Positions 49,933 through 62,162 of a stretch of DNA of 64,000 nucleotides are shown here, one piece after another (position 1 is the stretch's first letter; the number at the start of each line of letters is the position of its first letter). Under the pieces are notes generated by a model that worked only from the letters and a program-made list of their open reading frames with translations, was not told the DNA's origin and searched no databases. Source of the DNA: Paramecium sonneborni (lineage: Eukaryota > Ciliophora > Oligohymenophorea > Peniculida > Parameciidae); the NCBI GenBank assembly GCA_905182985.1, contig CAJJDN010000015.1:671914-735913 (forward strand), in the 5' to 3' direction. The position numbers and the translations under genes were made by a program.

Positions 49933-52797
49933 TCAATTTTTTCTATGTAAATCTATTTTCTCTCCCCATCTCTTCTCTAATCTTTCTAAATTTGCTACAG
50001 TTTCATCATACTTTCTCTTTAATATTTGATATTCTTCATTTCTCTCTTATAATTCTCTGGATTTTCTATTCATTTCATTTGTAAACCCATTTATTTTTTA
50101 TTATAAGCTTAAATTTTCTCTAGATAAATTCTCTAAAGCAATCTAAAGATCTTATTATCTTAATACTGATCCTAAAATAAGAATAAAATAAAATTAATAC
50201 TCCTACTATCATCTGACATCTTCTTGTTTTAAACTTCCCTTCTCATCTCTTCTAAATTTTAATGTAATTATTCTGTTTCTTCTTTTCTCTTTTTTAACAT
50301 CTCACTTAAATGTTATTATTCTTATCTAGATTATGCTAATTCATTTTTATAACCGACAATTGTAGCTTAATGTTGATTTATTACCATCCCTTATCTTAAT
50401 AATTCTTCTTAAATATTAAAATTATTGCTCCTAACTTTTTCTACTTCTGATTTTAATGCTTCTATTTAATCATTTTTACTTTATAATTCTACTTAAAGTT
50501 ATTATTCTCTTTAATCAAAATCAAATGAAGTTAATGCATTTCTTTTATCTAGCATTTTTATTTATTATTCCATAGCTTATTTTAAATCTACAATTTCTTA
50601 TTCTTTCACTTATAACAGTTCTTCTTATTATAACCTAACATTTTTTAATCTTCTTTCTAAATCATTAACATTCTCTTAACAAAGTCTTTTCTATACTTCA
50701 TATTAATCCTTCATACCACCCATTTCTTCAATCAATTCATTTAATTATCTTTCTTTTTCTTAAGTTTTCCTAGCTTACAACGATATCATCTCATTTAACT
50801 CGGTTACTTAATATTTCATCTCAGATTTTACAGCCTACATTTATTTATCAAGTTTCTCATATTCCACTCTCATTTTTTATTCATTTTATTTCAATCCTTC
50901 TATTTATTAAAGTAATTATTATTGTAATGTTGTTTATTACTATAATTACTAATTCATTTAATCATGTTATATTTGAAGCTATTAATTTCTATCTGTGTTT
51001 TTCTTTAGTTCACCTTTTGTAAATGATAATTCTTGATTTTATTAATCTAGTTTTTTTTCTGCATTTCTTAACTCCTCTTACAATTTCCCTTTTTTAATAT
51101 CAATCTGTTTAAATTCTTCTAATAACTTTTAATAATCTTGTTTTGCTATCTAAATCTTATCTTCTGCTCCTTTTATCATTTAATTATAATTGTTTATCTA
51201 ATTTCTATATTCTCTATCTAATTCATTTTTTTATTTTTAAAGATTAGATACTTCTATTTCTTTATTTTATAAACCATTCTTTAATTATTCATTCAAAATT
51301 TCTAAATTATTACAAATCTAAATAGATTATTCTTCAGAAATACTTTTTTCTTTTAAAATTGATTTTATTTTATCTTCTAATTTCTAAATCATTTCATTTT
51401 TACTATCGATCACTTTTGAATCAACTTAATTATGAGCCATCTCAGCTTTTAAATTATCATTCTCTATCTAAAGTTATAATAATTTTAATTCCAATTATTC
51501 TGATTATTTTGAACTACTAGCATGAATTGATTTAAGAATTTATGGTGATTTAGGAATCTCTTTTTATTAATTCTTCTCTGTCAATAATTATTTGTATTTT
51601 TATTCCAATTGTTCAAGTTCGTTTTAAAGTTATTGATTTTTTATTTTATAATTATTAATTTCATCAACTTATAATCTGTTATTGTTTTAACTTGACAAAT
51701 TTTTATAACTTTCTAATTAAATGATTTTATTTTTAAGTTCTTCATTTTCTTTTTGATTTATTTAAAGACATTCAAATACTCGATTAAATTCTTTATTAGC
51801 TTGATTTGCTTTTTCTTCAGCTATTTATTTTTTTTTAATTTCTTCTGCTACTTTTTATTCTTATTCTATTAAATTTTTATTTAACTAAAATTATCAATTA
51901 ATAATTACTTTTTAATTCTCTTAAACCAGCGCTGTCATTTTTGTTTATAATTATTCAAGGATATTTTTTAATTTATTGTAATCTTCTGCCATAGTAGAAA
52001 TCTTTGAATCATTATCAGATGCTGCAATAGGTTCATTATTTGCTATTTCTTCTATTTTTCTAAAATTAGCTAAAATTTCAATCATTTTATCATTAATTTG
52101 ATCAGGTAATCTAACATCTCCCATCATCTTCTGGATAGATGACATTAAATCTCTTAAAGAACCAGATATTTTAAAAATTTCAGTTTATAACTTTGGTTTT
52201 GATTAGATCAGATTAATATTTTATGAAGATAATCTACTATTACCTACAGTAGGATGATTATCTGTGAATGAAGACTTTGCTTATAATTATTAATAATTTT
52301 CTTTTGAATCAATAAGAGTTGTTCCATCTTTTTTGGTTGTATTACTTTTTCTTTCTGTTATTAAATCTTTATTTGCATCACTTTAAAAAGTTCCTGCAAA
52401 AGTCTTGTTATATTCATATTTATAAGTTTCATATTATGGTTTAAATTCATTTTAAGATTTAATTGCTTCTTGTTGATTATGTGGCTTAAAAATATCATTG
52501 TTCTGTGATCCATTTTTTACACTAGGCTTATATTGATAGGAGTTGTCTAATTTTTAAGGAGGTGAAGGTTAAATAATTATGTTATTTTAGTTTACTTACT
52601 TAGCATCAAATTGAGGTGATTAAATATATGGGGAAGGACCATATTATTAAATCTTTGCTTATGATTATGTTTTTGGACAATAGATTTATTTATCTGGAGA
52701 TTACATAGAAAAATTTCCCATATCTTTAGATACAGAGAATTGCCTATTTATTGCTTAAATTTGGGTTGGCTTTTATACACTTTTCATTATATGCAGT
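49933..52797 (-). CDS. Long coiled-coil protein (about 930 aa)
   Basis: Starts MKSVQKPTQIQAINRQFSVS. The first 230 residues are disordered and rich in Pro, Ser, Gln and Tyr. A conserved-looking helical segment follows (SLRDLMSSIQKMMGDVRLPD), then continuous coiled coil to the end (VANLERLEKRWGEKIDLHRK). A 35-nt intron (GTAGGAGT..TTTAG) precedes the last exon; at least one more small intron is needed for the frame to close but was not located. This resembles basal-body or cytoskeletal coiled-coil proteins. The family is not assigned. Confidence 0.7.
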
Positions 52798-52883
52798 TAA
52801 ATAACTTTATTTATTTTTCTGTTAAAAATTAATATATTATTTTACTAATATTAATGCTAATTTTTAATTGAAACTACATTTAA

Positions 52884-53121
52884 AATGTAAAATATTTCAA
52901 ATTATAATAGGCAGTATAAAGAATTTATAGTAGATTCTATAGTGCTAATTAAAAAATTAAAATAGGGCATCGATAAAATATCCTGTTCTCTTAATATTGA
53001 TTTTCTTTGTAAAAAACTCTATATCAATAAATCAACGCTTTTCACTAATGGAAATTTTAAATACAAGATGCAAACCTCTATCTTTCGTAATTTTTATCTT
53101 TTTAGTTCATTTTATAATTGA
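52884..53121 (+). CDS. Possible small hypothetical protein
   Basis: Begins MQNISNYNRQYKEFIVDS and continues IVLIKKLKQGIDKISCSLNI to an aromatic end. The ORF length as given is not a multiple of three unless a 19-nt intron or a nearby frame is used, so exon limits are uncertain. Composition is protein-like, but chance ORFs of this size are frequent here. Confidence 0.2.
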
Positions 53122-53243
53122 TTTCAAAGAATGAATAGTGATTTGGTTTGTATAATTATCATAGATTGAGAAATCGTTGTATAATCTATATTAAGAAGAA
53201 ATTATAAAATTTTAAACATCAAATAAAAAAAAACAACAGGTTC

Positions 53244-53282
53244 AAATAACTGATTTTATTTGCAAAATAATATCAGTTATTT
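53244..53282. repeat. Inverted repeat (11-bp arms)
   Basis: Arms AAATAACTGAT and ATCAGTTATTT are separated by 17 nt. Located in the interval upstream of the nucleotidyltransferase gene. Confidence 0.6.
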
Positions 53283-53335
53283 AATTTAAGTCAATATTTA
53301 AGATGTTACCAATAACTTTTCAGCAATAATAAATA

Positions 53336-53356
53336 ATGTATTTTTATAAAATACAT
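53336..53356. repeat. Inverted repeat (9-bp arms, 3-nt loop)
   Basis: Arms ATGTATTTT and AAAATACAT flank TAT. It is 54 bp from the preceding inverted repeat. Confidence 0.5.
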
Positions 53357-53748
53357 CTAAAAATTTAGTAATAAGTGCCAGTCTTAAAATGATGGCAAAA
53401 TAATAAAAGTTTAATAGTTAATAGATAAAGTTCTATTGTTTTTAACCTTTATGCAGATTTACATAAAATTTACGATTTTTATGAAATATTGAAAATACAA
53501 GAGAATAGCATTCTTCTTTCAAGTATTTCATGTTTGATAATTGTTAAAATTTAAATCTTAAATCTAATTTAGACTAAATAAAACAATAAAGAGAAATTAA
53601 TATAATTTAAGTAAAAAGATTTAGGGTTTCATTATTTAAAGAAAATAATAATAAAACTTATTTTCCTATTTTTTAGATTAAGGTGTTTATCTTGAACGAT
53701 ATTTCTATTTTTTGTTATTAATTTTTAGATATTTTATAAATTTATATT

Positions 53749-54784
53749 ATGTAATTCAACTATAACTAAGCTTTTGAGGATTAATTGCTAAATTTAATAA
53801 CTTAGGAAGTACCAAATACTTTAAATGAATCTTTAGAAGCATTGGCAAAAGCTATAAAGATGAGTAAATTAAAAGGAACTCTATATCCTTTTGGATCATT
53901 TTGTAATGGATTTGGAAGTGAGACAAAGGATTTAGATTGTGTATTTTTAACACCTTGTGATGATAAACCTTCAAGTTTATTTAGATAAATTCTAAATGGG
54001 ATAAGAGCCTATAATTAGGAAAATCTATAGCCTATATTATAAGTAAAGGCAAATATAAATCAAGCAAAGGTATGAGATAATATAGTAATAAAAGGTACCA
54101 ATTCTTAAAATGGTTGATATAACTAATAATGTAGATATTGACTTAAGTGTTAATAATATAAATGGAATTGCTAATTCAAAATTATTGTATGAATATTCCT
54201 AACTTCATCCAAAAATAAAATAAACAGGATTATTATTAAAGCTGTGGGGCAAAAGAAATAGATTAATCAAAACTGGTTCTTTATCATCTTATAGTATGAT
54301 CCTCTTTTTGATACACTTTTTATAAATTAAATATAAAGTGCCTTATTTATCTGATTTTAAACTAACTTCATAACATTTAAAGAATCTAGAACATTTAGAA
54401 AATAATCCTTATTTTTAGATAGGTTTAAAGGTTGATTTACCTGAACTTACTTAAGCATCTTTGCAATAAATATTGTTTGAATTCTTCTTATATTATTAAC
54501 CATAAGGTGAATTTGAATAAAAAAATATATATATATCAATAAATAGTTAACCTTTAAATAAAATTCAGAATAATTTTATATTAAAAATTTAAGATCCAAT
54601 TAATTTCAGATAGGATCCAAGTAAAAGATTTGAAAATTAATGCTTGTAATTTTAGAAAGCTTTTGAGAAAGCTAAAAATATGATTTAAAAACATGATATA
54701 AGCACATTCAATAATATTGATAAAGCAGAAGAGGATAAAATTAAAAAGCATAATAAAATAGTTAAGCAATTTAAATAAAACTGA
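53749..54784 (+). CDS. Non-canonical poly(A)/poly(U) polymerase (Cid1/TUTase-like)
   Basis: A 336-residue nucleotidyltransferase. It has the catalytic signature GSFCNGFGSETKDLDCVF (Gly-Ser, then the first two Asp in DLD), the third Asp in VDIDLSVNN after the intron, and a PAP-associated region (TGLLLKLWGKRNRLI, LSSYSMILFLIHFL). These enzymes add U or A tails to RNA. One 25-nt intron (GTATGAGA..AAAAG) gives 1011 nt. There is no extra RNA-binding domain. Its last 85 bases (from 54700) are repeated after the N at 55881. Confidence 0.88.
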
Positions 54785-55880
54785 AGATTCTCCTAAAAAT
54801 AAAGAAAATTATGATTATATAAATTAATATATTGATATTTATTTATTCAATTAATTCAATATTTTACAACTCCTGCTTAGGACATATGAAAGTCTAGAAC
54901 TTCTACTTCAGTTGAATTCAAATTTCCATTATGTCCACAACCTAAAGGAATAAAGGATCCTAAATAAATTTTTAATGATTCATTAATTTTTGAAGCTTTA
55001 TAAATAATTATCAATACTAGATTTTTTTTCTTCATTTTCTTTTGGTTCATTTTAAATTGATTAATTTGATGGGTGTTAATGTTAATTTCTCATAGTTTTT
55101 TTAAAGTTTTCCCTCATCAACTTAAGTCTTTGAATAATTAATTCCAAATCTTATATTAACTTGAATAGTAATAAATAAATACTCTAATTCCATTATTAGT
55201 ATCTAAATTATTTTTTTCATTTTTAATTAAAGTTTCTATTTTATTAATGTTAGATGTAAATCTTGCAAATGCTAATTTTTAACAAACTACAGTGTTCATT
55301 TTTTTTTTGGAAATATTTTTAAGAGGAAGATATGATCCCCAGAAAAATATACTAAGTAAATAATCAAGAAAGACTTCATATTATTATGATTCTTTGAAAG
55401 CTGTAAAAACATCATTCAATGTCATAGAAGCAGTTTCAAAAGATTCAAAACATTCATAAACTTTGTTCACAAATTTAAGGAGATTTTCATTTAATTTTTC
55501 TTTTTCAGATAATGTATAAGGACCTGCTAATTATGAAACCTTAAACATAGTATTTATTATTATTCATACCTCATCAATATCAATAGCTATATTTTAATTT
55601 TGTGAAAATTGTTTTTCGATTTCTTGTGATTCATTTAAATAAGTGGAATATGAATCATCTAAAGTTTTTTTGCTTCTTTCAGTTTATAAATCTTTCATTA
55701 TATATTGAATTCTATTTATTAAATTTGATATATAACTTACCTTTTATTAGCTTCAAAAAATGTTAACATTTCTTATTTATTTAATAATTAAGAATACCAA
55801 ATATCATAGAATGCTGTGCTATCTGATTTCGGAATAAAAGGAATATATTTTAATATTTTTTAGCTGAATTTTTCTTTTTA
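54700..55880. repeat. First copy of 1181-bp exact direct repeat
   Basis: Identical, as far as read by eye, to 55882-57062. It covers the last part of the nucleotidyltransferase gene, the 71-bp convergent spacer and the 3' part of the hydrolase gene. It ends abruptly at the single N. Confidence 0.92.
54856..55880 (-). pseudogene. Truncated duplicate of hydrolase 3' part (assembly artefact)
   Basis: C-terminal portion only, ending GCGHNGNLNSTEVEVLDF..VVKY before TGA at 54856. It has no N-terminus because the copy stops at the N. It duplicates the same segment of the gene at 56038-58532. It should not be counted as a separate gene. Confidence 0.85.
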
Positions 55881-55881
55881 N
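55881..55881. other. Single N (scaffold join)
   Basis: The only ambiguous base in the window, placed exactly between the two repeat copies. It marks a contig join whose overlapping ends were not merged. Confidence 0.95.
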
Positions 55882-57062
55882 AAGCACATTCAATAATATT
55901 GATAAAGCAGAAGAGGATAAAATTAAAAAGCATAATAAAATAGTTAAGCAATTTAAATAAAACTGAAGATTCTCCTAAAAATAAAGAAAATTATGATTAT
56001 ATAAATTAATATATTGATATTTATTTATTCAATTAATTCAATATTTTACAACTCCTGCTTAGGACATATGAAAGTCTAGAACTTCTACTTCAGTTGAATT
56101 CAAATTTCCATTATGTCCACAACCTAAAGGAATAAAGGATCCTAAATAAATTTTTAATGATTCATTAATTTTTGAAGCTTTATAAATAATTATCAATACT
56201 AGATTTTTTTTCTTCATTTTCTTTTGGTTCATTTTAAATTGATTAATTTGATGGGTGTTAATGTTAATTTCTCATAGTTTTTTTAAAGTTTTCCCTCATC
56301 AACTTAAGTCTTTGAATAATTAATTCCAAATCTTATATTAACTTGAATAGTAATAAATAAATACTCTAATTCCATTATTAGTATCTAAATTATTTTTTTC
56401 ATTTTTAATTAAAGTTTCTATTTTATTAATGTTAGATGTAAATCTTGCAAATGCTAATTTTTAACAAACTACAGTGTTCATTTTTTTTTTGGAAATATTT
56501 TTAAGAGGAAGATATGATCCCCAGAAAAATATACTAAGTAAATAATCAAGAAAGACTTCATATTATTATGATTCTTTGAAAGCTGTAAAAACATCATTCA
56601 ATGTCATAGAAGCAGTTTCAAAAGATTCAAAACATTCATAAACTTTGTTCACAAATTTAAGGAGATTTTCATTTAATTTTTCTTTTTCAGATAATGTATA
56701 AGGACCTGCTAATTATGAAACCTTAAACATAGTATTTATTATTATTCATACCTCATCAATATCAATAGCTATATTTTAATTTTGTGAAAATTGTTTTTCG
56801 ATTTCTTGTGATTCATTTAAATAAGTGGAATATGAATCATCTAAAGTTTTTTTGCTTCTTTCAGTTTATAAATCTTTCATTATATATTGAATTCTATTTA
56901 TTAAATTTGATATATAACTTACCTTTTATTAGCTTCAAAAAATGTTAACATTTCTTATTTATTTAATAATTAAGAATACCAAATATCATAGAATGCTGTG
57001 CTATCTGATTTCGGAATAAAAGGAATATATTTTAATATTTTTTAGCTGAATTTTTCTTTTTA
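55882..57062. repeat. Second copy of 1181-bp exact direct repeat
   Basis: Offset of 1182 from the first copy. Its left end (55882-55966) is a fragment of the nucleotidyltransferase 3' end. Its right end continues smoothly into the rest of the hydrolase gene at 57063. Confidence 0.92.
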
Positions 57063-58532
57063 ATCACTTTATTTAAACTAATATTAAATATAAGAGAATA
57101 CATTTTCATCATTTTAATAAGAACCTCCAAATTCTTTCAGAAATATTTCTTTAGTAACATCAACTTTGAGTGATGATAGAAATGGAATAACTTCATCTTT
57201 TTAATCTAAAGCTAAAATCTTATAACTTTAGCATTCAACATATGATTTAGCAGAGTTATAATCCCATGAAGTTAATAATTTAAACAAAAAACTAGCATAT
57301 TTAGAAAATCCCACTTAAGCAATCCTACTGATACTTGAAAAAGTTCTATCTGCAAATAATAAATTGCATTATCTAACTCTACCTAAATGGCATGCTACCA
57401 TTCCTCCTAAAGATTCCCCATGAAATATCAATTAATTTACTTTTAAATGTGATGTAACATAATCACATATTGATTCTGCATCTTTCATTATGTCTTTTGT
57501 ATTTGGTAATCCTTAACTTTCACAATAACCTCTATAATTCCATAAAAACATATTTATTCCACGTTTTAAATAATAATCAATCCATTCTGATTCATAATAC
57601 ATATATTCATAGTATCCTGCATTTGGTTAGCAAAATATAACTGTACGATCATTATTTTCAGTATCATCTTCATTTGCGTATATATAAAAACTTTAATAAT
57701 ATATATTTTTTTATTTACCAATCAATTAATTTTCCATCGTATCCTTAAACTTTAAATCTTTTAGTTTTAAAAGTATTTTCTAGTTCAACTCTCATTTAAT
57801 CAACTGTCCCAAGAGTTTTATTAAAGATCCATCTCTCAATATTTTAAATAATATTCTTAGTCTCATATATTCCTTATAATTAATCTATTAAGTTTTCCAA
57901 AATTATTAGTAAATTTGAACATTGTTCAGAATCAACATTAAAATTTTGTTTACAATAATTGATAACTTCTAAAGGATTATCTAAAAGATCATACAAAGGT
58001 TTAGATTCAATTAAAATATCCTTTAGATTCTATTCTAATTATTAACATAAACCAAATAGATGTTTTTATTGCTCGTTTAATTCTTTTCTATAATTTAATG
58101 AAGAAAAAGTATTTAAAAATGATTACAATGTTTTTTTAATTGGTACCAAATCTTCAACATTTACTTCTTTGATACTAATTTACATTATTAAAATTACTCA
58201 GGTAATTACAATAATTTTCTTATCAAATTTTATAAATCTTCCATTCTTTTATTTGCTCTTCTAGCTAAGGCTTTTGCATATCTATTTTCTACATTCCTTC
58301 TCCATAGCCAATAAGAACCTGGAAATACAAATAATCTTATTGTATTTTTTATGAAAACATAAAATCCAACAAAAAAAATCTAAAATTAAGTTAATGAATT
58401 TTGAATTACAAAATGGCCTAGATACCCAAAATGCAATACAATCAACCAATCTATGAGATATAAGATTCCAAATATTAATATAACAACTCCGGTTATAGCC
58501 ATTATTTTCTTTTGTCCATCTGTAATTTACAT
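56038..58532 (-). CDS. Membrane-anchored alpha/beta hydrolase
   Basis: About 775 residues if read as one gene. The N-terminus MQITDGQKKIMAITG is followed by two hydrophobic segments (VVILIFGILYLIDWLIVLHF and FFVGFYVFIKNTIRLFVF) and WLWRRNVENRY. A helical region leads to the hydrolase core: RTVIFCQPNAGYYEYM, MFLWNYRGYCESQG, the nucleophile elbow FHGESLGGMVA and LALDQKDEVIP (Asp). A likely catalytic His lies in LGCGHNGN near the C-terminus. Six introns (35, 28, 29, 30, 23 and 22 nt) close the frame exactly (2328 nt). Alternatively the first exon is a separate small gene and the hydrolase starts at ATG 58185; the 35-nt intron that fuses them is the only evidence. Substrate unknown. Confidence 0.75.
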
Positions 58533-58640
58533 AATTAAATTAAAAAAATAATATTTTTCATAGTATACTTAACTTTTCTTTCATAAGATTAAGTTTATTT
58601 TCATCTCTCCCATAGTATTGATACTATAATGAAAAATATA

Positions 58641-59933
58641 TCATACGATTAAAAGTTAACATTCATTCAACTTTTGAATAAATTCTTCTTATTATTTTTA
58701 TTCCTTTAAATTATTTAATTTATCTATAAAGTAACTTAAGAAATCTGCATTGCTCATATTCTCAATAGAATTTTAAATATTCTATTTAGTTTCACTAAAT
58801 TTCTGTTTTGTATTAGAATCAGATTTAGAGTCATTTTTTTTTTAATCTGAAGAATTATTTTTATTAAAATATGTAGTTTATTTATGTGATTTTTATGTAT
58901 AACTAGTATTAATTTTAACTAGATCTTTACTCTCTGAAATAATTTTACTATTATCTTAAGGACTAGGATCTGGAGTAATTCTTCTTTTTATAGTTGTAGT
59001 TTTATGACTTCTATCTAAATGTGCGCTCCTAGTCATTTATTTTCTATTTCTTAGATGTTTCTGAAGTATTTCAGCTAATTATATAAGTTCACATCTATAT
59101 TTAGGATTGTAAACTAATAGATTTCTAATTGCTTCAGTGCTACCATTTGAAATGGGATGTTTGAAAAATAACACCTAATCTTATTAGTATTATTTAAGCT
59201 TTCTAATTAAATCTTCTAATTCCATAGAGAAAAAGGGCACAACACCTTAAGATAACTGATACTAAATTACCAAATATCATCTCAAAATACAAAACACCCA
59301 AAGACCATATATCAGTTTTGTGATTATAATCTTGTTTCAATAGAGTCTCAGGAGACATATATAAAGGAGAACCTACTTATAATTTCCTATCCTCAAATTT
59401 TAGTTAATCTTATTATATAGCAAATCCAAAATCAGCTAATCTTACTTCTCCATTATGTATCAAAATATTGGATGGTTTAATATCTCTATGTATTATTTCT
59501 TTAATAAATTTATTATATACATTTCTATTATAAATATAAAAGGGCTTCTGCTACCTGTAAAATATACACAATTACTTAATCTTCAGGTATTTAATCTTGT
59601 TTTTTCAAAATTTATAAAATATCTAACTCAAAATTAAATTCAAATACCCGTTTCACAATATTCTAATACAATATAAAAGTTGTTAATAGTTTCATAATGT
59701 GCATACATTTTAAGAATATATTAATGATTTAGCTGTTTTAGAATTTCTATCTCATTCCTTAGCATCTACTCAAAGAAACTTTTAACTTATTTTTTATTGA
59801 TTTGTTTGATTGCTACTATTTATTTTGATATTTAGTGATATCCCTTAAAAACATGACCAAATTATCCTGAACCAACTTTATATTCATCAGATTAAAGATA
59901 AGCATATTCTCCAATGACTTTTTCATTAAGCAT
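58641..59933 (-). CDS. Ser/Thr protein kinase, ULK/ATG1-like by appearance
   Basis: A 406-residue protein. The kinase domain begins at residue 10 (YKVGSGQFGHVFKG, VAIKQI). It has the catalytic loop [18 protein letters not shown], the activation end [10 protein letters not shown] and [15 protein letters not shown] polar tail contains RRITPDPSP and a short C-terminal helix. Introns of 25, 22 and 25 nt are required; the 22-nt intron immediately precedes HRD. Spliced length is 1221 nt. Short N-terminus and GSPLYMSPE are typical of ULK-type kinases in ciliates. All catalytic residues are present. Confidence 0.85.
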
Positions 59934-60807
59934 ATTAAAATTTTAAATAATTTAACATAATGGATAAAAAAATTATAATATCAAATACTTTTTATTATTT
60001 TTTAAAATCCAAATGTCATTCCTAAATTTTAAATCAAAATTTCAAAGCCATCTTATAAAAACTTTCTTAATAAAGATATTAATAGAAAGAATCTTTTATA
60101 TCTGATTAAATAATTTAATATCTATAATACACATAGAATAAAACTTGTTTTTGAATTCACTAGTAAATTAAAAAATAAAGAAAATTCAATTAGATTAAAA
60201 TCAAAACTAAGATTCATAAATTAAAACAATCCAAAATTTTTAAAATAAGTTAAGCATTAGTAAAGAGAGATTCTGTAATAAATTTATTAGTTTAAAATGT
60301 AAAGATAAGTTAATAATACAATTATCCAATGAATTAAAAGAAAGATAAGTGGAATATAATAAGGTACTAAAATTATGTATTTTAGATACATTTTACATTC
60401 ACAATAATAAATTATAGAAGATTGTTTTTTGAAAATTTTATAATATAGGTTAAATTAACTTTCAATTAATTAAGCTATGATCTTAAGATCTAATTTTATT
60501 CAAAAATAAAAAATTTATAAAATGAAATGTTGTAAATTAAATAGTTTTTTTTCTTTTTTTCTTCTTTTTAATAAGAAGACCAATTAATAATATTGAAGAA
60601 ATTTAATTCTGAATTGTTAAGTGGAGGGAAAAAAATAAAAAATATATGTGGGATTTCTTAAAGTTAAAAAATGTAAAATAATATATAAACATGATGATTT
60701 AAATAAATTAATCTGATTATGTCGTATGGAAAAATTTGATAAACTATTTAAACCTTTTGCAAAAAAAATTAAATGATTATCATAATTTATAATCAAATAT
60801 ATAAATA
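59934..60807. other. Gene-poor interval with possible small gene
   Basis: 874 bp. Two overlapping TGA-free plus-strand frames span 60011-60435, one reading IHIEQNLFLNSLVNQKIKKI and later KCKDKLIIQLSNELKERQVE. They look protein-like but no intron set joins them to a start. The rest (60436-60807) is AT-rich with nothing recognised. Confidence 0.3.
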
Positions 60808-62124
60808 ATGTTCCTTAAAGACTTTATTATTGATGATATTAACAAATAATAATAAGTGAATAATGGGGAAGCATAAATTGAAGATAATTATAATTAGGTA
60901 ATTAGATTATAATTAGAAAAGACAAAAAAAGGAGAAGTCATAATTCGAAACAGAGCTTATACAAAAAATTTAGGAACAAATGAAGCTTAGTATGATATTT
61001 AAGAAGTTGATTTTAATTCAGTAAATTGCTAAAATATGGGTAGATTCTATTTGATAATCAAAATGAAAACAAAGACTAATAGCCCTTTTAATTAAAGACA
61101 ATTAATTCGACTAGTTCAATAAATTAACCAGAAATAGTAGATTTTGAAAAATGTAGATCATCAATAGAGGAAAGTTGTTAAGAAAGAGATTAGTAGCAAT
61201 AATAAAAGAATTAAAAAGTATAAGAAAAAGAGATTTTAAACTAAAAAACATTGAGTGAATGTGAAGAGTTGGTGTAAAATATAGAATTTACATAAAAAGT
61301 AGAGGAATAAAATTTTGAAGTGTTAAATTTTTCAGAAATAGAAAATCCAGATTAAAACAAAGTGATAGTATTTAAGCCATATTCAGAAATAATAAGAAGT
61401 TTGGATGAAACTGAGTATTTGAGTGAATTTCTAATAACTCCTTTGAAATAATCTGGAATGTTTTAATGTGTAATAAGTAGGGAAAGTTCTGGTTTAAATA
61501 GTTTCAAACCAAAATATAAATTGTATTGGTAGGAGAAAAAATAATTTTTAATATCTGCAAGAAAATCATTAAATAAAAATAAATATAAGTTATCATAAGA
61601 TCCAGATTTTTCATAAAAATTTGATGCTGCTTTAATAGGTAGAGTTGAATAAAGTAAATAATCAAAAGCAGATTATTTTTTATTTGATAATGGTAAAGAA
61701 AAAATAAAAGAAGAAAGTTAAATAATAAATTAAAAATAAAGAAAATAATTGGGAGGAGTCTTTTTTTAGGTAAATTAAAGCGGTCTAAAATAACCTAGAA
61801 AATTGATGGTATTATTGAAATAGAATGGAAATGAAAATGATATAAAAACATTTGAAAATAGATAGGCAATTTTAAAGAAATAATTTAATTGTATTGAAAT
61901 AAATAAAAATAGAAATTATTTATACTCTTGATTTTTATGGGAGAGTTAAATAAGCATCAGTGAAAAATACATAATTAGTAATGAAAAATGAGATAAAAGA
62001 TTTAATTTATTTTTAATTAGGAAAAGTTAATGATTAATATTTTAATTTAGATTTCATGAGTCCTTTTAGTCCTCTATAGGCATTTTAAGTTGCATTGACA
62101 ATCTTCGATTATAAATAAAAATGA
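60808..62124 (+). CDS. Tubby-family protein
   Basis: A 423-residue protein. The first 210 residues are polar and Gln/Glu-rich. The C-terminal Tubby barrel is clear: SGLNSFKPKYKLYWQEKKQF, LISARKSLNKNKYKLSQDP, LGGVFFQVNQSGLKQPRKLM, and the signature end LDFYGRVKQASVKNTQLV followed by SPFSPLQAFQVALTIFDYK. Tubby domains bind phosphoinositides and carry membrane cargo into cilia with IFT-A. Introns of 23 and 22 nt (TAG ends) give 1272 nt. The stop is 38 bp before the CSL4 start. Confidence 0.92.
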
Positions 62125-62162
62125 TGATAATAATATTAAATAGATTTAATATTTATTTAATA

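Larger units (their letters stand above)
52798..53748. other. Gene-poor divergent interval with inverted repeats
   Basis: 950 bp between two divergent genes. It contains a weak plus-strand ORF (52884-53121) and two inverted repeats (53244-53282 and 53336-53356). Nothing else was recognised. Confidence 0.5.

Noticed and set aside
54700..57062. True tandem gene duplication
   Set aside because: Identity appears complete, the boundary is a single N, and the copy cuts both genes at arbitrary points, which fits an assembly error far better.
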